This document shows positions 26,082 through 33,975 of a stretch of 64,000 nucleotides of DNA, piece by piece; within the stretch, counting starts at the first letter, position 1, and each line of letters starts with the position of its first letter. A program made the position numbers and the translations under genes. The stretch is from a bacterium SCSIO 12696. GTDB taxonomy: Bacteria; Pseudomonadota; Gammaproteobacteria; Pseudomonadales; Porticoccaceae. The notes beneath the pieces were generated by a model. The model searched no databases and was not told the DNA's origin. It saw only the letters and a program-made list of their open reading frames with translations. The DNA is taken from the NCBI GenBank assembly GCA_024397955.1, contig CP073744.1:2236001-2300000 (forward strand), given 5' to 3'.

Positions 26082-28337
26082 ATGAAAGCGGCCCAAAAAG
26101 CGCTTTTAACCCTTTCCTTGCTGGTGTTATCCAGCCTGTCTGTATTCACACAGGCTCAGCCCGTCCGCGCCAGCTACAGTTCTGTGGAGCTGGTTTCTGA
26201 AGTCGCCAGTGTCAAGCCTGGTGAAACCTTTACCTTGGGGTTAATTGTTACCCCCGACCCATCCTGGCACAACTACTGGGTGAACCCAGGCGAAGCGGGC
26301 AAGGAAATGAAGGTGCGCTGGAACAACCTTGCCGAAGGGGTAGAGGTTGGTGATTTCGTGTACCAGGTACCCCATGTCACCTCAATGGGTGGCATCATCA
26401 CCTACGGCTTTGCGGAACAAAACATCATTACCATGGATGTTACGGTGCCCGAAGGGTTTGCCGAGGAAAGTTTACTGTTAGCGGGCCAGGCCAATTATCT
26501 GGTGTGCGATGACGCCAACTGTGTACCACAAAGCGCGCCGGTTTTTCTGAGCTTACCCATTGGCGATGGCGCGCTTAACAGCTCCAATGACTTGCTGTTC
26601 CAGTCAGCTCGCGACCACCAGCCGCAAATGGTGGATTGGGACGCGGCGTTTTACAGCAATGAAGATTTGTCCAAAGTCAGCTTTGATGTGGCCTTTGCCG
26701 AACCAGGTGCCAGCGACATCTATGTCTGGCCTACCGTGCACAAAATGGTTATTCATACCCTGACGCAAACACCGCAGGTCAAAGACGGGTTGCTGAGTAT
26801 CACCATGGACGCGGGCAGGCGCCTGGAACGTTATCAACAAACCGATTTGCTGATCACTTACAAAGACGCCAACGGCAATGAGCAAGCGGGCTATATCACT
26901 GGGGTTACTAAAGCCTCAGGGCCCGGCGCGGTTTCTACGACGGCTAATTCGTCCACCGGGGTGGGCTCCAATACCGGTGATGTCGGCATTTTGTGGGCAC
27001 TGGGTGCTGCATTTTTGGGCGGTTTAATTCTCAACTTAATGCCCTGCGTGCTGCCGGTGTTGAGCCTGAAAATGCTCAGTTTGGCAAAAATGGGAGAGTC
27101 GCACCCACGGGTAGTGCGCACCTCCGGTATTTACTACACCACCGGTGTGATTCTCAGCTTTGTGGCTTTGGCCATTGTGGTGATTGCCATCAAGTCCGCT
27201 GGTGAAGCTGCGTCTTGGGGCTTTCAGCTGCAAAACCCCATTGTTGTGCTCGGCCTGGTGCTGCTCATGACTCTGATTGGCCTAAATCTGCTGGGGGTTT
27301 TTGAGTTTGGCACCGGCATGATGAATGTCGGCTCGAACCTGACCAGCGATGGTGACGGTCACTCGAAAAAATCGTCTTTCTGGACCGGTGTTCTGGCGGT
27401 TGTGGTTGCCACACCTTGCACAGCGCCGTTTATGGCGGGGGCACTGGGTTACGCGTTCACCCAGCCCGTACACATCTCGTTATTGGTGTTCGTGTTCCTG
27501 GGGCTGGGTTTGGCGTTCCCCTATCTACTGATTGCGTTTGTACCCGGTGCGCGTCGTATTGTGCCCAACCCTGGCCCTTGGATGAGTGTGTTTAAAACTG
27601 CTCTGGCGTTCCCCATGTTTGGTACCGCGGCCTGGCTGGTATGGGTGTTGGGAGACAAAGACACGATTTTGTGGACTCTGTTCGCCATGCTGGCGATTGC
27701 CTTGGCTGCATGGGCTTGGGGCAAAGTGCCTGTGGCGGCACGCCCCAATGCCTGGAGAGTGACAGCGGTGGTTTTCTTGGTGGGTACCTTGTACCTGGGC
27801 AACACGGCCATTGAGCGCAAAGAGTCGTCTTTGGCGATGGCTGCTGCAGAGAAGGTGCGTAAAACCCAAAGCATCAAAACCATTAACGCCTTGAAGGCGG
27901 CCCTGCAAGAAGCGGCGCGCACCGGTGGCCAACTCAATGAACAGGCCCAGGCATTATTGGGTAGTCAGTCGGGCAGCCACGATTCGGAAATGCCATTCAG
28001 CGAAAAAGAGCTTATGGCATTGCTGGATAACGGTCAGCATGTGTTTGCTTACTTTACCGCTGACTGGTGTGTGAGCTGTAAAGTGAACGAAAAAGCGTCA
28101 TTGCACAAAGACGCAACTCTGAAGTTTTTTGCCGATCACAATATTCAGGTGATGGTGGGTGATCACACCGATGGTGACCCGGAAATCGACCGCATTATTG
28201 AGTTGTACAAGCACCCTGGTGTGCCGTTGTACCTGTACTACAAGCCTGGAGATCGGCTGCAAGACGGTCGTAAGCTGCCACAGCTGCTGCCCACCCCCAG
28301 TGTACTGATTGATGGTATAAAAGCGTTTCGGGGTTAA
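26082..28337 (+). CDS. ScsB/DsbD-type thiol:disulfide interchange protein
   Basis: A 751-residue three-part electron carrier that moves reducing power from cytoplasmic thioredoxin to the periplasm. Signal peptide 1-25. The N-terminal DsbD-alpha-like domain has the cysteine pair of YLVCDDANCVPQ near 147-152. The membrane domain, about eight helices from 300, carries the redox cysteines in LMPCVLPVLSLKML and VATPCTAPFMAG. The C-terminal thioredoxin domain has DWCVSCKVNE near 663. The long N-terminal region fits ScsB rather than classical DsbD. RBS GAGGTG precedes the ATG. Followed by an intrinsic terminator. Confidence 0.92.
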   Translation: MKAAQKALLTLSLLVLSSLSVFTQAQPVRASYSSVELVSEVASVKPGETFTLGLIVTPDPSWHNYWVNPGEAGKEMKVRWNNLAEGVEVGDFVYQVPHVTSMGGIITYGFAEQNIITMDVTVPEGFAEESLLLAGQANYLVCDDANCVPQSAPVFLSLPIGDGALNSSNDLLFQSARDHQPQMVDWDAAFYSNEDLSKVSFDVAFAEPGASDIYVWPTVHKMVIHTLTQTPQVKDGLLSITMDAGRRLERYQQTDLLITYKDANGNEQAGYITGVTKASGPGAVSTTANSSTGVGSNTGDVGILWALGAAFLGGLILNLMPCVLPVLSLKMLSLAKMGESHPRVVRTSGIYYTTGVILSFVALAIVVIAIKSAGEAASWGFQLQNPIVVLGLVLLMTLIGLNLLGVFEFGTGMMNVGSNLTSDGDGHSKKSSFWTGVLAVVVATPCTAPFMAGALGYAFTQPVHISLLVFVFLGLGLAFPYLLIAFVPGARRIVPNPGPWMSVFKTALAFPMFGTAAWLVWVLGDKDTILWTLFAMLAIALAAWAWGKVPVAARPNAWRVTAVVFLVGTLYLGNTAIERKESSLAMAAAEKVRKTQSIKTINALKAALQEAARTGGQLNEQAQALLGSQSGSHDSEMPFSEKELMALLDNGQHVFAYFTADWCVSCKVNEKASLHKDATLKFFADHNIQVMVGDHTDGDPEIDRIIELYKHPGVPLYLYYKPGDRLQDGRKLPQLLPTPSVLIDGIKAFRG

Positions 28338-28349
28338 CACTCATCTGCA

Positions 28350-28374
28350 AAGCCGGCAATTAGCCGGCTTTTTT
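28350..28374 (+). terminator. Intrinsic terminator after ScsB/DsbD gene
   Basis: Stem AGCCGGC (28351-28357), loop AATTA, stem GCCGGCT (28363-28369), then T through 28374. It lies 13 bp after the stop and 14 bp before the MITE copy. Confidence 0.85.
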
Positions 28375-28388
28375 ATTAAAAGATCCTA

Positions 28389-28653
28389 GGGCCTGTTCAC
28401 ACTAATAAGTCGTCACTGTTGTGACTAAAAAAGCGCCAATCAAGGCGCGAGGAGGGTGGTTTGGTCATTCCAAATGAGCGACGAGCAACACAGAGTGGCG
28501 CTTTTTTAGCCGCAACCCGAAGGGCTGGGGCCATTTTTTCGCTCAACTGTGTTATCAGTCGCTTATGTAGAATGACTACACAGCACTCCTTCTGCCTTGC
28601 TGAGCAAAAAAATGGCGCCCAGCAGTGATGACTTAATTAGTGTGAACAGGCCC
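28389..28653 (+). mobile_element. MITE copy 2 (265 bp, TA-flanked, non-coding)
   Basis: Same element and orientation as copy 1, with terminal repeats GGGCCTGTTCACACTAAT and its complement and TA on both flanks (28387-28388, 28654-28655). It is 15 bp shorter than copy 1, mainly from loss of a short GA-rich tract in the loop of the left hairpin. The matching C in the left end and G in the right end (TTCACA/TGTGAA) is a compensatory change compared with copy 1. It ends only 33 bp before the M13 peptidase start codon. Confidence 0.88.
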
Positions 28654-28686
28654 TAAACAATAACACTCAACAAAAGAGGAAGAGTA

Positions 28687-30747
28687 ATGGGAAAAATAAC
28701 GCTGACAGCCGCTGTCGCCACAATGGCGATGTTGGTTGCCTGTGGTGGCGGTCGTGTCGCTGACACGGGACCACAGCCGGTATACGGGGATTGGGGGGTC
28801 GATTTGACCGCTCAGAATCTGGCGGTAAAACCCGGTGACGACTTTTACCGCTATTCCAGTGGCGCCTGGCTGGACAGCTATAAATTGCCTGCAGACAAAA
28901 CCCGCTATGGGGTGTTTTCGCGCTTGGCGGATGACGCTCAAAAGCAAGTGAAAGCCATTATTCTGGAGCTGGGTGAAGGTTCCTACGAGAAAGGCACCGT
29001 CGAGCAAAAAATTGGTGACCTTTACAAAAGCTATATGGATCTGGAGCGCCGAGACAAATTGGGCATCAGCCCAATCAGTGATCAGCTCGCCGCTATTGCC
29101 GCCATTGCAGACAACAAAGCCTTGGTCGCCGCGTTTGCCAATGCGGACCTGACCGGTGTGGGTGCGCCCATTGGTGTGGGCGGAGGGCTCGATCGCAAAG
29201 ACCCCTCTCAGAAAGTGCTGGCTGCTGGAGTGGGTGGTACCAATTTGCCGGATCGGGATTTTTACCTTGAGGAGCAGTTTGCGCCGATTCGCGATGCCTA
29301 CAAAATTCACATTGCCAAGATGCTGGCGTTTGCGGATTACGGCAAAGCGCGCCGCCAGCAAGCGGCGGAAAATATTCTGGCCCTGGAAACCGAGATTGCC
29401 AAAAAGCAATTAAACCGGGTGGAATATCGCGACCCCAACAAAACCTATAACCCATACACCTACGATGAATTAAAAGCCGCGTTCCCTGGCTTGGACTGGG
29501 ATTTCTTTGTCACGGAAACCGGTTTGAATCCGACCATCAGCGCCGAGAAAAAGTGGATCATCAGCAATCCCGGTGCGATCAATCCGGGGCTTGAACTGAT
29601 CAATGACCCAGACAACCTCGAGGCCTGGAAGGATTACTTGGCGTTTACTCTGATCAGCAGCAACTCCGGTGTGCTCCACAACGAACTGGCACGGGCGGCA
29701 TTTGAATTTCGTCGCATCCTCAGCGGCCAGCAAAAACAAAGTGATCGTTGGAAGCGAGGAGTGGGCTTCGTGTCCAGCCTGTTTGGTGAGGCCATCGGCG
29801 AAGTGTATGTGAAGCGTCACTTCCCCGAGCAGTCCAAAGAAATGATGGGTGAGCTGGTAGCCAATGTAAAAGAAGCCCTGCGCAGCCGAATCCGCAAACT
29901 GGAGTGGATGAGTGATGACACCAAAGCCCAGGCGGAACTGAAAATGGACGCCTTCGGCACCAAGATTGGCTACCCGGAAAAATTTGAAAAGTACGCTGGC
30001 CTGGAAATCACCGAAGGGGATTTGTACGGCAATATCAAAGCGTCTCGGGTGTACGGCCGGGCGAAAGCGGTCAAGGAACTGAGCGAGCCGGTGGATCGTA
30101 CCGAGTGGGGCATGACGCCACAAACCGTCAATGCTTACTACAGCCCTCTGTTTAACGAAATTGTGTTCCCCGCTGCTATTTTGCAGGCGCCATTTTTTGA
30201 CCCAATGGCCGATGCGGCGGTGAACTACGGTGCCATCGGTGTGGTGATTGGCCATGAAATGAGCCACGGTTTTGATGACCAGGGCCGCAAATCCGACGCC
30301 AATGGCGTATTGCGAGACTGGTGGAACGAAACCGATGCAGAGGAATTTAAGCGTCGTGCGGATCAGCTGGTGGCCCAGTTTAATCAGTACGAAGCGGTGC
30401 CGGGTAACTTTGTGGACGGCCGCTTTACCCTGGGGGAAAACATTGGCGACCTGGGTGGGGTTATGATCGCCTATGAAGCCTACCAGCGACACCTCAATGG
30501 TCAGGAAGACAAAGTGATTAACGGGCTAACTGGCGATCAAAGATTTTTCCTCGCTTACGCACAGGTGTGGCGCGGCAAAACCCGTGAGGAGCGCCAGTTG
30601 CAGCTGCTGAAATCCGACCCTCATTCTCCGGGTGAATTTCGGGTCAATGGCATTGTTCGCAACGTGGATGCCTGGTATCAGGCGTTTAATGTGCAGCCCG
30701 GTGATGCGCTTTACCTGCCACCGGAAGAGCGCGTCAGAATCTGGTAA
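28687..30747 (+). CDS. M13-family (neprilysin/PepO-like) metallopeptidase lipoprotein
   Basis: A 686-residue zinc endopeptidase. Lipoprotein signal with lipobox LVAC (Cys about 19), so it is membrane-anchored in the periplasm. The N-terminal M13 domain starts near 45 (PGDDFYRYSSGAWLD). The catalytic core has NAYYSPLFNEIVFPAAILQ, zinc motif HEMSH in VIGHEMSHGFDD, and the third ligand in ENIGDLGG. The family ending is present (REERQLQLLKSDPHSP, then a final W). RBS AGAGGAAG lies between the MITE and the ATG. It cleaves oligopeptides by family; no physiological substrate is indicated. Confidence 0.94.
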   Translation: MGKITLTAAVATMAMLVACGGGRVADTGPQPVYGDWGVDLTAQNLAVKPGDDFYRYSSGAWLDSYKLPADKTRYGVFSRLADDAQKQVKAIILELGEGSYEKGTVEQKIGDLYKSYMDLERRDKLGISPISDQLAAIAAIADNKALVAAFANADLTGVGAPIGVGGGLDRKDPSQKVLAAGVGGTNLPDRDFYLEEQFAPIRDAYKIHIAKMLAFADYGKARRQQAAENILALETEIAKKQLNRVEYRDPNKTYNPYTYDELKAAFPGLDWDFFVTETGLNPTISAEKKWIISNPGAINPGLELINDPDNLEAWKDYLAFTLISSNSGVLHNELARAAFEFRRILSGQQKQSDRWKRGVGFVSSLFGEAIGEVYVKRHFPEQSKEMMGELVANVKEALRSRIRKLEWMSDDTKAQAELKMDAFGTKIGYPEKFEKYAGLEITEGDLYGNIKASRVYGRAKAVKELSEPVDRTEWGMTPQTVNAYYSPLFNEIVFPAAILQAPFFDPMADAAVNYGAIGVVIGHEMSHGFDDQGRKSDANGVLRDWWNETDAEEFKRRADQLVAQFNQYEAVPGNFVDGRFTLGENIGDLGGVMIAYEAYQRHLNGQEDKVINGLTGDQRFFLAYAQVWRGKTREERQLQLLKSDPHSPGEFRVNGIVRNVDAWYQAFNVQPGDALYLPPEERVRIW

Positions 30748-30762
30748 ATGGGATGAATTGAG

Positions 30763-30785
30763 AGGGCCGCTCAGCGGCCCTTTTT
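30763..30785. terminator. Intrinsic terminator of the M13 peptidase gene
   Basis: AGGGCCGC (30763-30770), loop TCA, GCGGCCCT (30774-30781), then TTTT. It runs into the stop codon of the convergent XRE gene. Confidence 0.85.
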
Positions 30786-31054
30786 CACTCTGAATCACCG
30801 ACCGGTAAATTCAGTAAATCAGATATTGGCTGATTAAAAGCACTGGCAATGCGATACAAATTAGCCAGCGTGATGTTCTCTGTTTCGCCACTTTCGATGC
30901 GTTGGTATTGTCGCAGCGACAACCCGAATTGCTGCATGTCTTCTTGAGTGAGGCCATGTTGATGGCGCAGCTCAATAATGCGCTGCCGCAGTGCTCGGGT
31001 AAATTGCTGAAAAGCGGGATGAAGCGGATCCTGTTCGGGAATACTGCGTTTCAT
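30785..31054 (-). CDS. XRE-family transcriptional regulator (module 1)
   Basis: An 89-residue DNA-binding protein with one Cro/C1 helix-turn-helix: LRQRIIELRHQHGLTQEDMQQ, then QYQRIESGETENITLANLYRIASAF. The ATG at 31054 is chosen; ATG codons farther upstream fall inside the palindrome at 31077. It is divergent from the small helical protein at 31146, with two palindromes between them, the usual layout of a self-regulating repressor. No effector domain. Confidence 0.85.
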   Translation of the reverse strand: MKRSIPEQDPLHPAFQQFTRALRQRIIELRHQHGLTQEDMQQFGLSLRQYQRIESGETENITLANLYRIASAFNQPISDLLNLPVGDSE

Positions 31055-31076
31055 AGCTTGGGCTCTGCTGGCTGGA

Positions 31077-31127
31077 CATGACATTAATGTCATGATTAAA
31101 TAGTTCGCGCCACGCCATTAATGGCGT
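31077..31127. promoter_or_regulatory. Two palindromic operators sharing a CATTAATG core
   Basis: CATGACATTAATGTCATG (31077-31094) is a perfect 18-bp palindrome and ACGCCATTAATGGCGT (31112-31127) a perfect 16-bp palindrome. Both centre on CATTAATG with centres 34 bp apart (about three helical turns). They fill the space between the XRE gene and the divergent gene at 31146. Binding by the XRE protein is inferred. Confidence 0.65.
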
Positions 31128-31145
31128 ATCGACAGGGAGGCCCTA

Positions 31146-31451
31146 ATGTCAGCTTCAGGTGGCGGAACTCAAAATAAACACCCATCGGCTTCAGTTAACT
31201 GCCTCACTCAACAATTGGTCCCCCTTTACGATGAGATGGCGGAATTGGAAGCCCTTAATAGCTTTCTCTACGACGCTTTTCTCACCTTGGCTACAGAGGC
31301 GGATGACGCCTTTTCAGCGAGCACCAGCAGTGGGCTGGGCCTTACCTGTCAGTGGTTGCGGCAACGCCAGCAGCGCCTCAAGCGAGAATTTCATCAGCTG
31401 ATCCAGTGTTCTAAAGAACAGCTCTCAGCCCATAACAACCACCCGCAGTAA
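31146..31451 (+). CDS. Small helical protein, partner of XRE module 1
   Basis: A 101-residue protein of unknown function, acidic at the centre and helical. The core LTQQLVPLYDEMAELEALNSFLYDAF matches the product of the gene at 32505 (ITQ-LVQWCDELAELQALGHFF), and both end in a glutamine-rich basic helix (WLRQRQQRLKREFHQLIQ here). RBS GGGAGG precedes the ATG. Divergent from an XRE repressor and followed after 18 bp by the ABM-like gene, with which it probably forms an operon. Confidence 0.65.
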   Translation: MSASGGGTQNKHPSASVNCLTQQLVPLYDEMAELEALNSFLYDAFLTLATEADDAFSASTSSGLGLTCQWLRQRQQRLKREFHQLIQCSKEQLSAHNNHPQ

Positions 31452-31469
31452 ACGAAAGGACGCAGCACC

Positions 31470-31739
31470 ATGCACACCATCATGTACCGAATATGGGTTC
31501 GGCCAGGCCGTGAGCAACAGTTAAAAAGTGTCTGGAAACAGCAAGCGGATATGTTGCGAGAAATGGGGGCGCAGTCCGGTTGGGTGGTCACTTACTCCGG
31601 GGGTGAATGCGCGGCTTACTTGCAATGGCAACAGCGCCAATACTGGGAGAATGTCCGCCAGTATTGCAGCTTGATGGACGAAGTCGCCCGTGCCATGGGT
31701 GATCATATGCTGGGGTGGTTGTCGGAATACCCGGCCTAG
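31470..31739 (+). CDS. Antibiotic-biosynthesis-monooxygenase-like (ABM fold) small protein
   Basis: An 89-residue protein starting MHTIMYRIWVRPGREQQLKSVWKQQ, the beta-strand/helix opening of dimeric alpha-beta-barrel (ABM-like) proteins. Later WVVTYSGGECAAYLQWQ matches the second half of the fold. Enzyme activity and substrate are unknown. RBS AAAGGA. The stop codon TAG is formed by the TA target site plus the first G of MITE copy 3, so the original C-terminus may have been longer. Confidence 0.55.
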   Translation: MHTIMYRIWVRPGREQQLKSVWKQQADMLREMGAQSGWVVTYSGGECAAYLQWQQRQYWENVRQYCSLMDEVARAMGDHMLGWLSEYPA

Positions 31740-32018
31740 GGCCTGTTAACACTAATGGAGTCATCACTGCTGGGAGTCACTTTTTTGCTCAGCAAGGCAG
31801 AAGGAGTGCCGTGTAGTCACTCTACATAAGCGACTGATAACACAGCTGGGCGGACTTCCTGTTTATAAACAGGGGCCCCAGCCCCTGGGGTTGCGGCTAA
31901 AAAAGCGCCACCCGGTGTTGCTCGTCGCTCATTTGGAATGACCAAACCACACGACTCGCGCCATGATTGACGCTTTTTTAGTCACAACAGTGGCGACTCC
32001 ATTATTGTTAACAGGCCC
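31739..32018 (-). mobile_element. MITE copy 3 (280 bp, inverted, TA-flanked)
   Basis: Same element as the copies at 13136 and 28389 but in opposite orientation. Terminal repeat GGGCCTGTTAACACTAAT at the left and its near-complement (one change, TTATTG for TTAGTG) at the right; TA at 31737-31738 and 32019-32020. It sits between the stop codons of two convergent genes. The centre differs from copy 1 by a short palindromic patch (TGTTTATAAACA near 31860). Confidence 0.88.
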
Positions 32019-32028
32019 TAGTAAGGGT

Positions 32029-32406
32029 TTAAGAGCGGCGCTGCTTAATCAGTGCCGCCAGCATATCGACGGCTACCGGTAATTGTTGCGGGGTTAATTG
32101 CCGCGCTGTATCCAGCAATGCTTGCCACTGGGGGTCAGTGGCTTGGTAGTCTGCCCTGGTTTCTGCGACCGCCGATGCCCCCCGCTCATCCATCCAGCCG
32201 TGAGGTTTGTGAAAAGCCCGCTCCAGCTTGCGTGCCAGGCGCTCACCGACGTTACGTAACTTGCCCGACGGCAATGGGGTTCGGTTGATGATCTGGCTGA
32301 TGTACGCGGCATTGGTACCGGCTTGTCGGGCCAACATGGCCTGGTTTCCCTGGCAGTGTTCCAGCAGTTCTTGCAATTTCTGATAACGAATCTCTTGTAC
32401 AGTCAT
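32029..32406 (-). CDS. XRE-family transcriptional regulator (module 2)
   Basis: A 125-residue C1-like repressor. N-terminal HTH (about 8-60) with LLEHCQGNQAMLARQAGTN and AAYISQIINRT; then RLARKLERAFHKPHGWMDE, typical of phage-type C1 N-terminal domains. No LexA-type peptidase domain follows: the rest is a short helical tail (QWQALLDTARQLTPQQLPVA). Divergent from the gene at 32505 across a nested-palindrome promoter. Its stop lies 9 bp beyond MITE copy 3. Confidence 0.85.
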   Translation of the reverse strand: MTVQEIRYQKLQELLEHCQGNQAMLARQAGTNAAYISQIINRTPLPSGKLRNVGERLARKLERAFHKPHGWMDERGASAVAETRADYQATDPQWQALLDTARQLTPQQLPVAVDMLAALIKQRRS

Positions 32407-32439
32407 TGTTTGTCTGTCCTAAAGCATTTACATTTATTT

Positions 32440-32473
32440 TAGCTTGAAACTAATTAGCGTAAAGCTATATATT
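32440..32473. promoter_or_regulatory. Nested palindrome overlapping a promoter (XRE module 2)
   Basis: TAGCTT (32440-32445) and AAGCTA (32462-32467) flank the 8-bp palindrome CTAATTAG (32450-32457); both dyads share one centre. TTGAAA (32444-32449) and TATATA (32468-32473), 18 bp apart, form a plausible promoter for the gene at 32505, with the palindrome in its spacer as expected for a repressor site. Confidence 0.5.
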
Positions 32474-32504
32474 TATACAGTGTTGAATACGAGGGGATGG
32501 TTTT

Positions 32505-32828
32505 GTGCCGGGAAAGCAGCGTTCGTCCAAGTTGGTCGGTGATTGCCGTCAACATCAAATAACTCAACTGGTGCAGTGGTGTGATGAGCTGGCTGAGCTT
32601 CAGGCTTTGGGCCACTTCTTCTCGATGGCTGCAATCGGTGAGTGTGTCGATAATTCTACAAGGGGCGAGGTGGCTAATAACCTGTGGATACGGGGAGCAG
32701 AGTCATTGGCTGGGCAGCTGCAACAGCGTTTGCAAGGCCTGCACAGTCAACTTTATCGGGAGTTGTGCGGTCTTCGTGAACAGTCCCCTGGCGCCAAGTC
32801 GTGCAACATCGCGACAAAAGTTCGCTAA
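32505..32828 (+). CDS. Small helical protein, partner of XRE module 2
   Basis: A 107-residue protein, paralogous to the one at 31146: both carry a DE-AEL-AL--F motif and a C-terminal glutamine/leucine helix (LAGQLQQRLQGLHSQLY here). The start is GTG at 32505 with GAGGGG upstream. No known domain; three cysteines (HxxC-type spacing absent). Being paired with an XRE regulator in the same geometry as its paralogue suggests a co-evolving module, but toxin, antitoxin or anti-repressor roles are all untested. Confidence 0.6.
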   Translation: MPGKQRSSKLVGDCRQHQITQLVQWCDELAELQALGHFFSMAAIGECVDNSTRGEVANNLWIRGAESLAGQLQQRLQGLHSQLYRELCGLREQSPGAKSCNIATKVR

Positions 32829-32868
32829 GCTTTGTCACACTATGACTCAACCAGTCGTCTATAGGGGT

Positions 32869-33468
32869 ATGAAACAGAGCGCATTTGCTATCGACCTGTC
32901 GATGGATGTTATCAGGCGAGCCCAACAGGGCGAGATGGCGGCCTTTAGAACGGTATACGATACCTTCGAAGTGCCCGCGTACAGTCTGGCGCTCAAATTG
33001 TCGCAGTGCCCTGAAGTGGCCAGGGAAATACTTCAGGAAGGCATGTTGCTGGTGTTTCGAAAGATCAGCCAATATCGATTTGATGCCCCGTTTTGGGGCT
33101 GGCTACGCAAACTGTTTCTGAATACGTGCCTCAGTGAGTTGCGACGGCAAAAGCGCTGGCAGCGCTGGCAAGATGTGCCTCTGGATGAAGAAGTACAACC
33201 CGACAATTCGGCAAGAAGTTCTGAAACTGGAGACACCCAGCGGGACTTGGAACAAGCTCTGGCCCAGTTGCCGCCGCTGCGGCGCACGGTGATCTGGTTG
33301 CACGCGGTGGAAGGATACACCCACCGGGAGATTGCCGAGATTGCGGATATTACCGAAGCCAATTCAAGGGCCCAATTGTCCCGTGCCCGCAAAGAGCTGC
33401 AGGCGTGTCTGCCGGAAATGAGAGAGCCGCAAACCAATGGCTCGACAAAAGTAATGAGTGGTATTTAG
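32869..33468 (+). CDS. ECF-type RNA polymerase sigma factor
   Basis: A 199-residue sigma factor with region 2 (IRRAQQGEMAAFRTVYDTFE, REILQEGMLLVFRKISQY, APFWGWLRKLFLNTCLSELR) and region 4 (LAQLPPLRRTVIWLHAVEG, HREIAEIADITEANSRAQLS). No region 3, as usual for ECF. ATG at 32869 has AGGGG close upstream; an ATG at 32842 is possible. It is followed after 2 bp by an anti-sigma-like membrane protein. No clear GGAAC/GTC promoter was found upstream, so autoregulation is unproven. Confidence 0.9.
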   Translation: MKQSAFAIDLSMDVIRRAQQGEMAAFRTVYDTFEVPAYSLALKLSQCPEVAREILQEGMLLVFRKISQYRFDAPFWGWLRKLFLNTCLSELRRQKRWQRWQDVPLDEEVQPDNSARSSETGDTQRDLEQALAQLPPLRRTVIWLHAVEGYTHREIAEIADITEANSRAQLSRARKELQACLPEMREPQTNGSTKVMSGI

Positions 33469-33470
33469 TG

Positions 33471-33950
33471 ATGAGTGAACCCAGCCAACAACACCCGATT
33501 GATCAAGCGCTGCGTGAATTGCCCTTGCAGCATGCGCCAGAGGACTGCTGGCAGCAGATTGCCGCCAACATGGAGCAGAGTAACCAGGTCAGCACCGGTT
33601 GGCGCCGTTGGGGTGCGATGGCGGCCTCGTTAGCGGCGGTGGGTCTCGCGTTTGTTTTGTGGCAGGGCCACGCTCCTTCTGTGAGCAACAATGCTCAACC
33701 TACGGTTGCCAATGGTTTTCAGGTGGCGGAGCCGGGGGATGAGCTATTGGCGAACTACGCCCGCAGCACTTACAGCACCGACCAGGCGCTTGAAGAAGTG
33801 GCGATTTTAAGCTGGATACAGCAGATTGATGAAAATCGTCACTATGGAGACCTGCGTCAACAAGTGTCTCTGCAACGCCAGCGTGACCACCTCAGTACAC
33901 AGCTTTTGGAAGCCAACTTGCAGTTGCCAAGCAGCGGAGTGTGGCTCTAA
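33471..33950 (+). CDS. Anti-sigma-like single-pass membrane protein
   Basis: A 159-residue protein with about 46 cytoplasmic residues, one membrane helix (about 47-64) and a periplasmic tail of about 95 residues ending in a glutamine/leucine-rich helix. No zinc-binding HxxxCxxC motif, so not a ZAS-type anti-sigma. Position directly behind the ECF sigma gene and topology support an anti-sigma role. Start at ATG 33471 chosen because it follows the sigma stop; a longer in-frame extension into sigF-like coding DNA is rejected. Confidence 0.65.
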   Translation: MSEPSQQHPIDQALRELPLQHAPEDCWQQIAANMEQSNQVSTGWRRWGAMAASLAAVGLAFVLWQGHAPSVSNNAQPTVANGFQVAEPGDELLANYARSTYSTDQALEEVAILSWIQQIDENRHYGDLRQQVSLQRQRDHLSTQLLEANLQLPSSGVWL

Positions 33951-33975
33951 TTTTGGAAAGAAGTAGGAGATTATT

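Noticed and set aside
29470..30492. Long open frame opposite the M13 peptidase gene (about 340 codons)
   Set aside because: Shadow of a GC-rich gene; composition typical of reversed codons.
13136..32018. Composite transposon or genomic island bounded by MITE copies
   Set aside because: Genes between copies 1 and 2 are housekeeping (moa cluster, ettA); no transposase, integrase or tRNA end found.
30785..32828. Assignment of the XRE modules as a known toxin-antitoxin type
   Set aside because: Neither small protein shows a RelE, HipA, HigB, MNT or PIN motif; only the gene arrangement is suggestive.
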